Shown here: positions 16,566-25,821 of the stretch, piece by piece | Position numbering within the stretch: the first letter of the stretch is position 1 | Layout of the letters: each line of letters opens with the position of its first letter | Origin: Helicobacter sp. | GTDB lineage: Bacteria > Campylobacterota > Campylobacteria > Campylobacterales > Helicobacteraceae | Reading direction: 5' to 3' | Length of the DNA stretch: 50,036 bases | Assembly: GCA_022511145.1 (NCBI GenBank) | Contig: JAFLSC010000012.1 | Span: 1-50,036, forward strand | Notes under the pieces: generated by a model | Told to the model about the DNA's origin: nothing | Databases searched by the model: none | The model's input: the letters and a program-made list of their open reading frames with translations, nothing else | Position numbers and translations under genes: made by a program

Positions 16566-17016
16566 AGATGGGGAGACTATTTTGGCTAATGCCTTGCAAT
16601 GATGAAAAATAAGACTTAAAACCCACATTCATAAACTAAAATCTTGCTTGAAAAATTAACTTTTTAAAAAATATGTGAAATTGATTTCAAAAAATTAGTC
16701 TCCCTGTTTTTAAATGCATATTTGTGTATTTAACGGGCGATAAATTTAATCCTCTCATAAAGTTTTTGAAATAAGTTTTTCTAAAATTTCATTTTCTATA
16801 AACTCTATTAAATCAATAACTATAACTTCGTAAATTTTTTAGTTTTATTATCTTGTTTTGACAAATTCTATTTATTTTGTTTTCGCATATTGAAAAATTT
16901 GTTTTGTATGCCTTTGATATTTACTATAAAGAGTATTAAAAAATATCAAGAGGAATTTTAAAACTTTCTAAGTTTTTTTAGAGTAAAAATCCTAAAATAT
17001 TTTTTTAAGGAATAAA
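16524..17016. other. Low-GC intergenic region upstream of ribA
   Basis: About 490 bases with no recognisable gene. The left 40 bases are a dispersed-repeat copy. GGGAGACTA at 16571 and TAGTCTCCC at 16696 form a 9-base inverted repeat 116 bases apart. The right part is very AT-rich and holds a dyad around a -10-like TATAAA (see 16914-16949) and the ribA ribosome site AAGGAAT. I saw no riboswitch signature. Confidence 0.6.
16914..16949 (+). promoter_or_regulatory. Candidate ribA promoter inside a 9-base inverted repeat
   Basis: TTGATATTT at 16914-16922 and its perfect reverse complement AAATATCAA at 16941-16949 flank an 18-base spacer containing TATAAA (16925-16930) as a possible -10. The layout is that of an operator around a promoter, or of an early hairpin in the leader if transcription starts further upstream. 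The ribA ATG is 67 bases further on. Confidence 0.4.
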
Positions 17017-17607
17017 ATGAAAAAGATTGAAATTTCTAATGAGGCAAATTTACCTAGCCGATACGGAGAGTTTAAAATCCGCTCTTTCCGTGAATACAAA
17101 ATACAAGAAAACCAAAATTATTTTTTAGACCATTTGGTAATTAAAACGCACCAAATGCCAGAAATACCGCTTATTAGAGTGCATTCAGAATGTCTTACCG
17201 GCGATGCCTTAGGGAGTCAAAAATGTGATTGTGGGGGTGAGTTAGAAATCGCACTAAAGCGAATTTATCAAGAGGGTGGAATGGTAATTTATCTGCGTCA
17301 AGAGGGTAGAGGAATTGGGCTTTTTAATAAAGTCAATGCTTATGCCTTGCAAGATTTAGGACGCGATACGATTGAGGCAAATTTGGAATTAGGATTCCAA
17401 AGTGATGAGCGAGATTATAGCATTGTCAAAGAAATTTTTGATTTTTATGCGATTAAAAAAGTGCGACTTCTTACTAACAATCCCAAAAAGATTGAAATTT
17501 TTTCGCAAATGGTTGAGGTGGAGAGGGAGTCAATTATTATTGAATGCAATAAACATAATCAGCATTATATGGAAGTTAAAAAAGAAAAAATGGGGCATTT
17601 GCTCTAA
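17017..17607 (+). CDS. ribA: GTP cyclohydrolase II RibA
   Basis: RibA converts GTP to 2,5-diamino-6-ribosylamino-4-pyrimidinone phosphate, the first step of riboflavin synthesis. The 196-residue protein is the stand-alone form. Zinc ligands are Cys59, Cys70 and Cys72 in [20 protein letters not shown]. The catalytic/GTP segment [14 protein letters not shown] and the C-terminal LLTNNPKKI are intact. ATG at 17017 with AAGGA six bases upstream. moeA follows after 14 bases; both pathways start from GTP, but the pairing may be accidental. Confidence 0.97.
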   Translation: MKKIEISNEANLPSRYGEFKIRSFREYKIQENQNYFLDHLVIKTHQMPEIPLIRVHSECLTGDALGSQKCDCGGELEIALKRIYQEGGMVIYLRQEGRGIGLFNKVNAYALQDLGRDTIEANLELGFQSDERDYSIVKEIFDFYAIKKVRLLTNNPKKIEIFSQMVEVERESIIIECNKHNQHYMEVKKEKMGHLL

Positions 17608-17621
17608 AATAAGGAATTATA

Positions 17622-18836
17622 ATGAAAGAAAAAATTGATTTTGGGGAAGCTTTAGGGATATTACAAAGTCAAAAAATCACGCCTATGCCTACACAAAGAG
17701 TATTTTTATATGAGGCTTTAGGGAGGGTTTTAAGTCAAGATATTTTTGCTCCTAATGCTATGCCAGAGGTGGCTCTTTGCAATATGGACGGATACGCTCT
17801 TAGTTCAAGTGAAATTGCAGCAAGTGGAGGGATTTTTGAGATTGTAGCAACAAGTCCTGCAGGGAGTCAAACCCCTATGTTACCCAAAGGTAAAAAAGCT
17901 ATCAAAGTTTTTACGGGAGCGAGCTTCCCTAAAAATGCTGATACACTTGTGCCTATCGAGAGAGTAAAGCTTAAGGGGGATAAGATTTTGATTGAGGATT
18001 TTCCTCCTAAAGGCGAGTTTGTCCGACAAAAAGGAGCAAATTACAAAAAAGGGGAGAAGCTCCTCTCTAAAGGGACATTGCTCAAATCCTCTCATATCGG
18101 GCTTTTAGCGAGTTTAAATCAAGTTTTTATTGAGGTTTTTGAAAAGCCCAAAGTGGGGATTTTAGTGAGCGGTAATGAGATTTTAGAATTAGGGGATATT
18201 CCCAAAAAAGGGGCGATTTATAATGCCAATGGGCATTTACTTTATGCAAAAGTATTAGAAAGTGGCGGAATCCCGAAGCTTTATGAAATCTTAAAAGATA
18301 AAAAAGAAGAAGTTAATTTAGCACTACAAAGGGCATTAAAAGAGTGTGATATGGTCATTACAAGCGGGGGAGCGAGTGTGGGGGATTATGATTTTATTGC
18401 TAAGATTATGCAAAAAAAATCTAAAGAAATACTTTTTAAAGGTGTAAAAATCAAGCCCGGACAACACATAGGGTATGCTCGTCTTGAAGGTAAGGAATTT
18501 TTTATTTTACCGGGCTTTCCTAATTCAACTTTGGTTACTTTTGAACTTTTTGTAAAAGAGATTTTAGCCAAGCTTTGTGGTTACACATTCAAACACACAA
18601 TAGCACAAATCACGCTCCAAGAAGATTTGAGCAAGAAAGATTCAAGAGTGGAATTTCGCGTGTGTAATGTGAAAAACAAAGAAGGGATAATGCAGCTTGA
18701 TTTTGAAGGCAAGAAAGATTTTTTAAGTGCGATTTTAAATAATTTTTGTCCTTTAGGGAATGAGGGTGTGGGCTTGGTGATTTTGGAGAAAAATTCATAC
18801 AAAAAGGGCGAGAGGGTTAAAGTGATTTTATTATAG
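17622..18836 (+). CDS. moeA: Molybdopterin molybdenumtransferase MoeA
   Basis: MoeA inserts molybdate into adenylylated molybdopterin. The 404-residue protein has the family order: N-terminal NMDGYALSS, the KVFTGASFPKNADTLVPIE stretch, the MoCF-binding core with SGNEILELGD, TSGGASVGDYDFI and LPGFPNSTLVTFELF, then a C-terminal beta domain. It implies molybdoenzymes such as formate dehydrogenase or periplasmic nitrate reductase elsewhere in the genome. It lies 14 bases downstream of ribA and is followed by a dispersed repeat before the convergent epimerase. Confidence 0.96.
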   Translation: MKEKIDFGEALGILQSQKITPMPTQRVFLYEALGRVLSQDIFAPNAMPEVALCNMDGYALSSSEIAASGGIFEIVATSPAGSQTPMLPKGKKAIKVFTGASFPKNADTLVPIERVKLKGDKILIEDFPPKGEFVRQKGANYKKGEKLLSKGTLLKSSHIGLLASLNQVFIEVFEKPKVGILVSGNEILELGDIPKKGAIYNANGHLLYAKVLESGGIPKLYEILKDKKEEVNLALQRALKECDMVITSGGASVGDYDFIAKIMQKKSKEILFKGVKIKPGQHIGYARLEGKEFFILPGFPNSTLVTFELFVKEILAKLCGYTFKHTIAQITLQEDLSKKDSRVEFRVCNVKNKEGIMQLDFEGKKDFLSAILNNFCPLGNEGVGLVILEKNSYKKGERVKVILL

Positions 18837-18881
18837 TTAGGATTTTAGGTAACTAAGTGTTTAAGGAACGATAGAATTTTG

Positions 18882-18937
18882 AGATTGCTTTGAAACTAAA
18901 AGTTCCTCACAATAACAAAGAAAATCTTGCAATGAGG
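18882..18937 (+). repeat. Copy of the dispersed hairpin repeat between convergent moeA and the epimerase
   Basis: The element begins AGATTGCTTTGAAACTAAAA and continues GTTCCTCACAATAACAAAG, with a further partial unit ending CTTGCAATGAGGA. The arrangement ATTGC facing GCAAT is kept in degenerate form. It starts about 45 bases after the moeA stop. Confidence 0.65.
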
Positions 18938-19000
18938 ATTCCACCTATCCCCTATCTCCTAACTTGTTTTAAAATCTTAAAATTGCACAATCTTGCAATT

Positions 19001-20053
19001 TCACACTTGATAAAACTCCCTATACCAAGCGATAAAAGCTTTAATTCCGCTTTGGATTGAGGTTTTGGGTTTGTAGTTTAGCTCTTTGACTAAATCATCA
19101 ACATTAGCATAAGTTGCAGGGACATCACCGGGTTGAAGCGGTAGTAAATTTTTCTTTGCCTCTATACCTAATTCTTTTTCAATACATTCAATAAAATCCA
19201 TTAATTTTACGGGATTATTATTGCCGATATTATAGATTTTGTAAGGAGCTTTTGAGCTATGTGGGTCTGGATTTTTGCCACTCCAATTTGGATTTGGACT
19301 AGGAGGATTATCAAGGACGCGTTTAATCCCCTCGACAATATCATCAATATAAGTAAAATCCCTTAGCATTTCGCCGTGATTAAAAACATCAATCGCCTTT
19401 CCCTCCAAAATGGATTTAGTAAAGAGAAATAACGCCATATCCGGACGCCCCCAAGGACCATACACGGTAAAAAATCGCAAACCGGTTGTGGGGAGATTAA
19501 AAAGATAAGAATAAGTGTGTGCCATTAATTCGTTACTTTTTTTACTTGCAGCATAAAGGCTAATAGGGTGGTCAACATTATCGCTTGTGCTAAAAGGCAT
19601 TGCTTCATTGAGTCCATACACAGAGGAGCTTGAGGCATAAGCCAAATGCTGAATTTGACAATACCGACACGCCTCTAAGATATGGGTAAATCCTACAATA
19701 TTGCTTTCTATGTAGGCATAAGGGTTAATAAGAGAATATCTCACACCCGCTTGTGCAGCGAGATTGCATACTTTCTCAAATCCTTCTTGCCTAAAGAGCG
19801 TAAAAAGATTTTCTTTATCTTCTAAATTAAGTTGAATAAAGCGATAATTTGGGTATTTATCGCTTGTTACTAAGCGGTTATAAGCAATCAAATCTTGCTT
19901 AATTCCTGCTTTTTTGAGGCGTCCGTATTTGACTTTAATATCATAATAATCATTAATGCTATCCAATCCTACTACTTCATCGCCTCTTTTGAGTAATTCC
20001 TCTGCTAGAAAAGAACCGATAAACCCTGCTGTCCCTGTAATTAAAACTTTCAT
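19001..20053 (-). CDS. NAD-dependent sugar epimerase, probably UDP-glucuronate 4-epimerase
   Basis: A 350-residue extended short-chain dehydrogenase. It has the NAD loop [17 protein letters not shown], the strand [16 protein letters not shown] with the catalytic Ser, and [18 protein letters not shown] with the YxxxK pair. Motifs such as [18 protein letters not shown] and [20 protein letters not shown] are those of the UDP-glucuronate 4-epimerase/CapI group, which makes UDP-galacturonate for capsule or LPS. Start is an ATG that overlaps the stop of the aminotransferase (TAATG). The exact substrate needs biochemistry; other UDP-sugar epimerases of this subgroup are possible. Confidence 0.88.
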   Translation of the reverse strand: MKVLITGTAGFIGSFLAEELLKRGDEVVGLDSINDYYDIKVKYGRLKKAGIKQDLIAYNRLVTSDKYPNYRFIQLNLEDKENLFTLFRQEGFEKVCNLAAQAGVRYSLINPYAYIESNIVGFTHILEACRYCQIQHLAYASSSSVYGLNEAMPFSTSDNVDHPISLYAASKKSNELMAHTYSYLFNLPTTGLRFFTVYGPWGRPDMALFLFTKSILEGKAIDVFNHGEMLRDFTYIDDIVEGIKRVLDNPPSPNPNWSGKNPDPHSSKAPYKIYNIGNNNPVKLMDFIECIEKELGIEAKKNLLPLQPGDVPATYANVDDLVKELNYKPKTSIQSGIKAFIAWYREFYQV

Positions 20054-21168
20054 TAATACCCGCTTAATCTAAGATATTGTTCCAAAAAAACTTGGTTGGC
20101 TAAACCATTAAAAGTTCTGCGATTGATTTTATCCAAAGTTAATTCTACGGCATTAACAACCCAAGCAATTTCACTTAATGGAATTATTCCCATTTGGTTA
20201 ATCCTAAAAATCTTACCTTTAAGGAAATCTTGACCACCTGCAATATTGACTTGAAAATCATTTTTAAGGATTTTACGAATTTCATCGGATTGTTCATCAT
20301 AAATCGTTGTCATACTTATAGCAGGAATTTTAGGATAAACTTTTAAATTAATTGCCATCATTGCTTCATCACACGCCAATGAACGAGCTTTAGTTTCCCG
20401 ATAAATCTTTTCAAAACCAATCTTTTTGGCTTGTTCTAAAAATGCACAAAGCCCAATGATAATGGTTGTTGGTGCAGTCCAAGCTGTGGTATTTTTTCTT
20501 TGGTTCTTCAATTCTGTTTTGAGATTGAAATAAAATCCCACATCTCTTTGCTCAATTTTATTGATAGCACTTTGACTCAAAGCAATAATACTCATTCCCG
20601 GAGGGAGCATAAACGCTTTTTGTGAACCACCAATAAGAGCATCAACGCAACTCACGTCTAAAGGCTCAACCCCCATTGCCGTAATGGCATCAACAATCAC
20701 CATAATATCAGGATTGTGAGCTTTGATAGCCTTAGCAATCTCTTCATAAGGGTGCCTTAAGCCTCCAGCACTTTCACACGCTTGAATACAAAAAGCATCA
20801 ATATCAGGATTTTCTTGAATCGCATTCATTACTTCCCTAAGACTAACGGGCGTATCCCACTCATTTTTAATCTCAACACAAGGGATATTAAAAGCCCTTG
20901 CGATTTTGCCAAAACGTTCCCCAAATTTTCCGCTATTAATAGTTAAAACTTTTTTTGAACAAAGAGAAATTAAGCTTGCTTCTAATGCCCCACTTCCAGA
21001 ACTTGCAAGCATTAAAACTTCTTGCATTTTTAGCATTTCTTTTAGAAGTTCTCTTGTTGTTTTAAAAATTGCTTCAAATTCTGCTGTTCTGTGATGAATT
21101 GTTGGAGTATTCATCGCTGAACGGACAAACTCAGGAACAGGTGTGGGACCGGGTGTAAAAAGTAACAT
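20053..21168 (-). CDS. Class V pyridoxal-phosphate aminotransferase
   Basis: A 371-residue fold-type I PLP enzyme of the alanine-glyoxylate/serine-pyruvate aminotransferase type. It begins [18 protein letters not shown]. It has the [11 protein letters not shown] cofactor loop, [15 protein letters not shown] with the ring-binding Asp, and [16 protein letters not shown] with the Schiff-base Lys. Related Helicobacter proteins carry an old 'soluble hydrogenase small subunit' label that does not match this fold. A role as phosphoserine or serine transaminase has been proposed for such proteins but cannot be read from sequence. It is translationally linked to the epimerase and 85 bases below the TRAP operon. 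Confidence 0.88.
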   Translation of the reverse strand: MLLFTPGPTPVPEFVRSAMNTPTIHHRTAEFEAIFKTTRELLKEMLKMQEVLMLASSGSGALEASLISLCSKKVLTINSGKFGERFGKIARAFNIPCVEIKNEWDTPVSLREVMNAIQENPDIDAFCIQACESAGGLRHPYEEIAKAIKAHNPDIMVIVDAITAMGVEPLDVSCVDALIGGSQKAFMLPPGMSIIALSQSAINKIEQRDVGFYFNLKTELKNQRKNTTAWTAPTTIIIGLCAFLEQAKKIGFEKIYRETKARSLACDEAMMAINLKVYPKIPAISMTTIYDEQSDEIRKILKNDFQVNIAGGQDFLKGKIFRINQMGIIPLSEIAWVVNAVELTLDKINRRTFNGLANQVFLEQYLRLSGY

Positions 21169-21253
21169 TAATGCGATTCCTTTTATTTTTTACTACGATT
21201 ATACGCAAAATTTCCTTAATTTTTTCATTAAATCCAAAAGTCAAATTTTATCT

Positions 21254-22369
21254 TTAGCGGATTTTAAGATAAGCCCCCAAACTATCATCAGTCCAAATTT
21301 TTTGCTCCGCTTGAAAGCTTTGATAGCTTTTAAGCACTTTAGCAAAATCAGGATTTTTAGCACTTTCTTCATCAAGCACGATTTTAAGTGTTTTCTTGAA
21401 AGCCTCTAGGATTTCTTGTGAGAATGTCCTTATTTTTGCTCCCTGTGCTTTTAATTCGTCCATTGCCTTAGCGTTGTAAAAATTTCCCATTGCTGTCATT
21501 TGCATATGAGCTTCCCTGCTTGCAAACTCTAAAATTGCTTGAACTTCTTTGGGGTAACTCTCCCATTTTTGTTTATTAAAAACAAATTCTGTAATAGAAC
21601 CCGCCTCTTGCCAAGGTGTATAATAGTAAGGAGCCACTTTATGAATATCAAGCTTTTGGTCAAAGGCAGGAGAAACCCATTCTGCAGCATCTAAAACACC
21701 TCTTTCTAAATTCGGCACAATCTCCCCACCGGGTGTGCTTTTTGTTGCCGCCCCTAGTTTTGATAAGATTTGTCCTGCAACCCCAACCATACGAATCCTT
21801 AAGCCCTCAAAATCTTTGAGGCTTGTCATTTCTTTTTTATACCAACCTGACATTTGGATACTTGTCGCCCCGCCAAGTAGGGGATAGAGATTGTATTTTG
21901 CTGCCACTTCACGCCACAAATCCATTCCCTCGCCATAGAGATACCACGCATTTTGCTCACTATCAATCATACCAAAAGGAATTCCTGAAAAAAGGTTAAA
22001 AGCAGTGTTTTTGCTCTCCCAGTAATAAGGAGCAGAATGATAAGCATCGATTTGTCCGCTACTGACTGCGTCAAAAACACCCAAAGCAGGGACAAGCTTA
22101 CCAGCAGGGAAAATTTCAATTTGGATACTTCCCCCGCTGATTTCAGCAACACTTTTAGCGTAATGTTTAACAGTATCAGCTAAAATAGGCATACTAATAG
22201 GCCAACTCATTGCAAGGCGAATTTTGATATTTGCCCTTGTGTTTGTGTTTTGCTGGGTTTGTGGCTGTGCTTGGTTTTGATTTTGTTCTTGCGTTTTGCA
22301 ACCTGCTAACCCCAAAAAACCTAATGTGCTAATTGCTCCTGTTGTTTTGATAAAATCGCGTCTTTTCAT
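21254..22369 (-). CDS. TRAP transporter substrate-binding protein, Tat-type lipoprotein (TakP-like)
   Basis: The periplasmic ligand receptor of the TRAP system encoded with it. The N-terminus has a twin-arginine signal (KRRDFIKTT) ending in a lipobox LAGC at about residues 20-23. A Q/N-rich linker follows, then the DctP-family domain. Segments AISGGSIQIEIFPAGKL-like, SGWYKKEMTSLKDFEGLRIR and NLERGVLDAAEWVSPAF resemble TakP, which binds 2-oxo acids. The EWV region and the upstream Arg fit a carboxylate ligand, but the compound is inferred. ATG at 22369, 10 bases after dctM. Confidence 0.92.
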   Translation of the reverse strand: MKRRDFIKTTGAISTLGFLGLAGCKTQEQNQNQAQPQTQQNTNTRANIKIRLAMSWPISMPILADTVKHYAKSVAEISGGSIQIEIFPAGKLVPALGVFDAVSSGQIDAYHSAPYYWESKNTAFNLFSGIPFGMIDSEQNAWYLYGEGMDLWREVAAKYNLYPLLGGATSIQMSGWYKKEMTSLKDFEGLRIRMVGVAGQILSKLGAATKSTPGGEIVPNLERGVLDAAEWVSPAFDQKLDIHKVAPYYYTPWQEAGSITEFVFNKQKWESYPKEVQAILEFASREAHMQMTAMGNFYNAKAMDELKAQGAKIRTFSQEILEAFKKTLKIVLDEESAKNPDFAKVLKSYQSFQAEQKIWTDDSLGAYLKIR

Positions 22370-22378
22370 TGAAAACTC

Positions 22379-23698
22379 CTAATTAAAAATATTTGCCCAA
22401 TCTTGACTTGTTAAAGTCAGATGAGGAAAGAAAAATACTAAAGCTAAAACCAAAAGTTGCAAGAGAATAAAAGGCAAAACACCTTTATAAATATCTAAAG
22501 TCTTTATGGTTTCACCAACGGCGGATTTTAAAAAGAAAATAGAAAACCCAAAAGGGGGTGTAAGAAAGCTTGTTTGCAAATTAATCGCAACAAGTAAGGC
22601 AAACCATAACATATTGATTTGATAATGCAAAGCAATCCCTGCTAAAATCGGTAAAGCAATATAACAAATCTCGAAAAAATCAATCAAAAAGCCCAAAATA
22701 AAAATCACTAGCATTGCGACAATCATAAAATAAAAAGGCGAGTTTAAATAAGCCGCAAAAAAATCTAATACAATGCCATCTCCACCTAACTCATTAAAGA
22801 CTAAAGTAAAGCAGTTCGCCCCAATTAAAATCGCAAAAACCATACCACAAAAAGTAATTGTTTCCTTGCTTGTGGTATAGAGTAAAGAAAGATTTAAACT
22901 TTTGTGCCAAAGGGCTAAAAATAATGCTCCTATCACTCCAAAAGCTGCTGCTTGTGTGGGTTCGACAAAACCTAAGAGAATACTCCCTAGCACAAAAGTA
23001 ATAAGAAAAATAGGGGGAATAGCTTGTTTTAGGGCATCAAAAGCAAGAGAGCGGATATTGTAATGGCTTTCTTTAAAGGCAGGGACAAGGTGCGGAAAAA
23101 AGAGGGCAATAAATAAAATCAAAAGAATATAAAATCCTACTAATAAAATACTCGGTAGGATTGCAGCACTAAAGAGGTCTCTAACGCTTACATTTAAAAC
23201 ATCAGCAAGAATAATTAAAATAATAGAAGGAGGGATAATTTGTCCTAATGTCCCACTTGCTGCTACCACCCCTGAAGTGATGCGTTTATCATAACCTGCC
23301 TTAATCATCGTTGGCACAGCAATAACACCCATCATTACCACCGTTGCCCCCACGATTCCCGTGCTTGCTGCTAGTAAAACTCCCACAACAATAACCCCAA
23401 TAGCCGCTCCCCCACCTAAAGAGCCAAAAAGTTTTGCGATTGAATGGATAAGCCGTTCAGCAATCCCACTTCGCTCTAAAATCATTCCCATTAAAATAAA
23501 AAGCGGAATAGTAATTAGGGTGCTATTGCTAAAAATCCCCTCCAAGCGATTAGGGAGAAAAGTTAAAACATAGGGATTTGCCCCACTAAGCATTAAGTAG
23601 CTCCCTACCATAAGCCCACTCGCACCAAAGGCAAACGCAACGGGCACCCCAATGACTAAAAGCAAAACTGCAATCATAATTAAAGCAAGCAATTCCAT
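22379..23698 (-). CDS. TRAP transporter large permease subunit (DctM)
   Basis: A 439-residue integral membrane protein with about 12 hydrophobic segments. Family motifs include PVAFAFGASGLMVGSYLM, ITIPLFILMGMILERSGIAERL, AASTGIVGATVVMMGVIAVP, ASGTLGQIIPPSIILIILAD and the C-terminal LTPPFGFSIFFLKS. It forms the sodium-coupled carrier of the TRAP system with the DctQ-like subunit encoded 7 bases upstream. It is full length. Confidence 0.96.
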   Translation of the reverse strand: MELLALIMIAVLLLVIGVPVAFAFGASGLMVGSYLMLSGANPYVLTFLPNRLEGIFSNSTLITIPLFILMGMILERSGIAERLIHSIAKLFGSLGGGAAIGVIVVGVLLAASTGIVGATVVMMGVIAVPTMIKAGYDKRITSGVVAASGTLGQIIPPSIILIILADVLNVSVRDLFSAAILPSILLVGFYILLILFIALFFPHLVPAFKESHYNIRSLAFDALKQAIPPIFLITFVLGSILLGFVEPTQAAAFGVIGALFLALWHKSLNLSLLYTTSKETITFCGMVFAILIGANCFTLVFNELGGDGIVLDFFAAYLNSPFYFMIVAMLVIFILGFLIDFFEICYIALPILAGIALHYQINMLWFALLVAINLQTSFLTPPFGFSIFFLKSAVGETIKTLDIYKGVLPFILLQLLVLALVFFFPHLTLTSQDWANIFN

Positions 23699-23705
23699 TG
23701 AAATC

Positions 23706-24230
23706 CTAGAGATTAAGCGTTAGATTTGAGTTAGGGTTAATAAGAGCGACAAGAGCTTTTAAACCCTCACTCAAGGCTTGAAGTCCTAAAAAGAAAAATC
23801 CCCACACCACAAAAGATTTGAAAATAAAATAATAGGGAATTCCTCCATTAGGCGAGGATTCAGAGATATTGTAAGATTGCCAAGCAAAATCATAGCCATA
23901 TTTCATTATTACGGCACAAAAGGGTAAGATAAAAAAGCAATTCACGACAAACCAGCTCCATAGTTTTGTTTTTTGGGAATACCGCATATACACTAAATCC
24001 AAGCGAACGTGCTTGTTTTCTTTAAGTGTGTAAGAAAAAGATAGCAAAATCATTAAAGCAAAGCAATAAAGGCTAAAGTCATCAAGTTTGCTGCTTACTA
24101 ATGAGAAATTTAATGCCACTGCTAAAGAGAACACCAAAAAGCATAAAATCCACAAAAATAACATTGAGATTTTAGCGACATAATGGCTTATTTTATCGAT
24201 TATAGTAGTTATTTTTAAAATCTTTTGCAT
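23706..24230 (-). CDS. TRAP transporter small permease subunit (DctQ)
   Basis: A 174-residue protein with four membrane helices. LLSFSYTLKENKHVRLDLVYMR is the family signature between helices 2 and 3, and the protein supports the large permease. First gene of the Q-M-P operon. GGAG lies 10 bases before the ATG at 24230; a weak -10-like AATAAT can be seen about 35 bases upstream on the minus strand. Confidence 0.92.
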   Translation of the reverse strand: MQKILKITTIIDKISHYVAKISMLFLWILCFLVFSLAVALNFSLVSSKLDDFSLYCFALMILLSFSYTLKENKHVRLDLVYMRYSQKTKLWSWFVVNCFFILPFCAVIMKYGYDFAWQSYNISESSPNGGIPYYFIFKSFVVWGFFFLGLQALSEGLKALVALINPNSNLTLNL

Positions 24231-24378
24231 TATTAGGCTTCTCCAAAAGAAAATATGCCCTGTATTATTCCAAAAAAATTGATAATTTTCAAGAAAATTT
24301 TATTACTTCAATTTCAAGAAGCTTTCAAAGTGAAATCAGATTTTTAGAGTTTCTATTATTAATTTACCCTCTTGCTTT

Positions 24379-24447
24379 TTATTGCGAGAAGCTAGCTGAA
24401 ACAATCCACAAGATTGCTAAAAATTCTAAAATTTCTTGCAATGATAA
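24379..24447. repeat. Head-to-head pair of dispersed hairpin repeats between divergent dctQ and an ATPase gene
   Basis: A reverse copy (24379-24407, TATTGCGAGAAGCTAGCTGA then AACAATCC) is followed by a forward copy (24411-24447, AGATTGCTAAAAATTC to CTTGCAATGATAA). The same reverse-then-forward layout is seen at 25667-25757. Confidence 0.65.
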
Positions 24448-24480
24448 ATCAAACCTAAATATTTTTTGGGGTAAAAATGT

Positions 24481-24486
24481 TAAAAT
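24481..24486 (+). promoter_or_regulatory. Extended -10 of the DUF4143-type ATPase gene
   Basis: TGT-TAAAAT (TGn plus hexamer) ends 21 bases before the ATG at 24508. This extended form recurs upstream of the HDOD gene and metK in this window. Confidence 0.5.
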
Positions 24487-24507
24487 ACAAGAAAAATTAG
24501 GTTTAAA

Positions 24508-25569
24508 ATGATTTTAAAAGCACTCTTAGAATCTTATCCTAAAATTCCCACACGATTCCACCGCAATTTTGAGCTTAAACTTGAATCTTACAATCTTGTT
24601 TGGGGAGCAAAAGGGATAGGAAAAACGGCTTTGGTTTTGAGGTATTATAAGGATACAAAAAATCCTCTCTATATTAATCTTGAGGATTGTCGCTTGAATC
24701 CTAAAGAAGATTTGAAATCCCTTTGGGATTTTTGTCAAAACCAATCCATTACTTGTTTGATTCTTGATAATTACACACCAGATTTTCAGTTGCCTCAAAA
24801 TCTCACCTCACTTTTGCCTAATCTTAATCTTACGCTTATTAGTCAAATCCCCTATGAAATTCCTCATTTTCACACCTTAGAAATCCCACCCATTACCTTT
24901 AGGGAATATTATCATTCCCACAAAATCCCTCCCCAAGAAGCTTTTAGTGCTTTTATTAAATACGGAAACCTTTATGAAGCGGAATTTTTGCAAGAATATA
25001 AAGGGGAGTTTTTGAAAAATCTTTGTGAAGATAAGGTTGATTTTTGGATTTTGAAAAATTTGCTTTTATGCTTAGGGCAAAAGGTCTCCTCTCATCAAAT
25101 TTTCACTAAACTTAAAAAAGAGGGCAAACTCTCTAAAGATAGATTTTATGAGTATTGTGGGTTTTTAAAAGCGTCTAGGAGACTTTTTTGGGTGGAGAAA
25201 TTCGAGCATCATTTCGCACCCAAAAAGCTCTATTTTTGGGATTTTACTCTTAAAAATGCGATTAGTTTTGAGAGGAATTTTACCCTTTTGTTTGAAAATA
25301 TGGTTTTTTTGGAACTACTTTATACTTTTAAAAATCAGGTTTTTTACACTGATAAGCTTGATTTTTACCTGCCACAAAGTGCTATGGGGATTTTGTGTGT
25401 GCCTTTTATTCAGCCACAAATTTTAGAGCAGAAATTAGCAAAAATCACAAAAGAAAGGGAATTTTGTGATAAATTTATGATTTTAAATCTTAATGAATCT
25501 CGCAAAGGAGAGAGCTTGGGAATGCCTTATGAAATTTTGCCCTTTCATCAATTTGCCTTGCAAAATTGA
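24508..25569 (+). CDS. P-loop ATPase of the AAA_14/DUF4143-like group
   Basis: A 353-residue protein. The Walker A motif LVWGAKGIGKTALVLRYY lies at about 30-47 and TCLILDNYTP fits Walker B. A second part resembles a winged helix (LLLCLGQKVSSHQIFTKLKK) and the DUF4143 tail (LLFENMVFLELLYTFKNQVF, YTDKLDFYLP). In related proteins the tail has a degenerate nuclease-like fold. Such ATPases are widespread and uncharacterised. Monocistronic, between repeats, with its own promoter. Assignment to the exact family is from pattern only. Confidence 0.75.
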   Translation: MILKALLESYPKIPTRFHRNFELKLESYNLVWGAKGIGKTALVLRYYKDTKNPLYINLEDCRLNPKEDLKSLWDFCQNQSITCLILDNYTPDFQLPQNLTSLLPNLNLTLISQIPYEIPHFHTLEIPPITFREYYHSHKIPPQEAFSAFIKYGNLYEAEFLQEYKGEFLKNLCEDKVDFWILKNLLLCLGQKVSSHQIFTKLKKEGKLSKDRFYEYCGFLKASRRLFWVEKFEHHFAPKKLYFWDFTLKNAISFERNFTLLFENMVFLELLYTFKNQVFYTDKLDFYLPQSAMGILCVPFIQPQILEQKLAKITKEREFCDKFMILNLNESRKGESLGMPYEILPFHQFALQN

Positions 25570-25666
25570 GATTTTAATTTTTTTGAAATTTGTCCTCAAT
25601 TATTATGAAATTTTATCCTTTAAAATTCTACTCTTTTGCATTGTGTTATTGCAGATTTTCCTCTCC

Positions 25667-25811
25667 GTCATTGCGAGGAACTTTAATTCTGAAGCAATCT
25701 TTCTTTAGATTATCGCATAGATTGCTACGAGTTCTTGCAAACTCTCGCAATGATGGTAAAATAAAATATAGATTGCTGTGAAAATCCTTAAGGATTTTCT
25801 CGTAATGACAA
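25667..25811. repeat. Cluster of three dispersed hairpin repeats between convergent genes
   Basis: The longest example in the window. A reverse copy runs from GTCATTGCGAGGAAC to GAAGCAATCT (25667-25700). Next comes a short AGATTATCGCAT, then a forward copy AGATTGCTACGAGTTC to CTCGCAATGATGG (25719-25757). A second forward copy runs AGATTGCTGTGAAAATCC to CTCGTAATGACAAG (25770-25811), with an inner palindrome AAAATCCTTAAGGATTTT. Confidence 0.8.
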
Positions 25812-25821
25812 GATATTTAAA

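Noticed and set aside
16571..16704. GGGAGACTA / TAGTCTCCC inverted repeat
   Set aside because: Nine-base arms separated by 116 bases can occur by chance in a 500-base gap, and no gene or terminal duplication lies between them.
25667..25811. Repeat cluster as a CRISPR array
   Set aside because: Units are imperfect, in both orientations, with irregular spacing and no cas genes.
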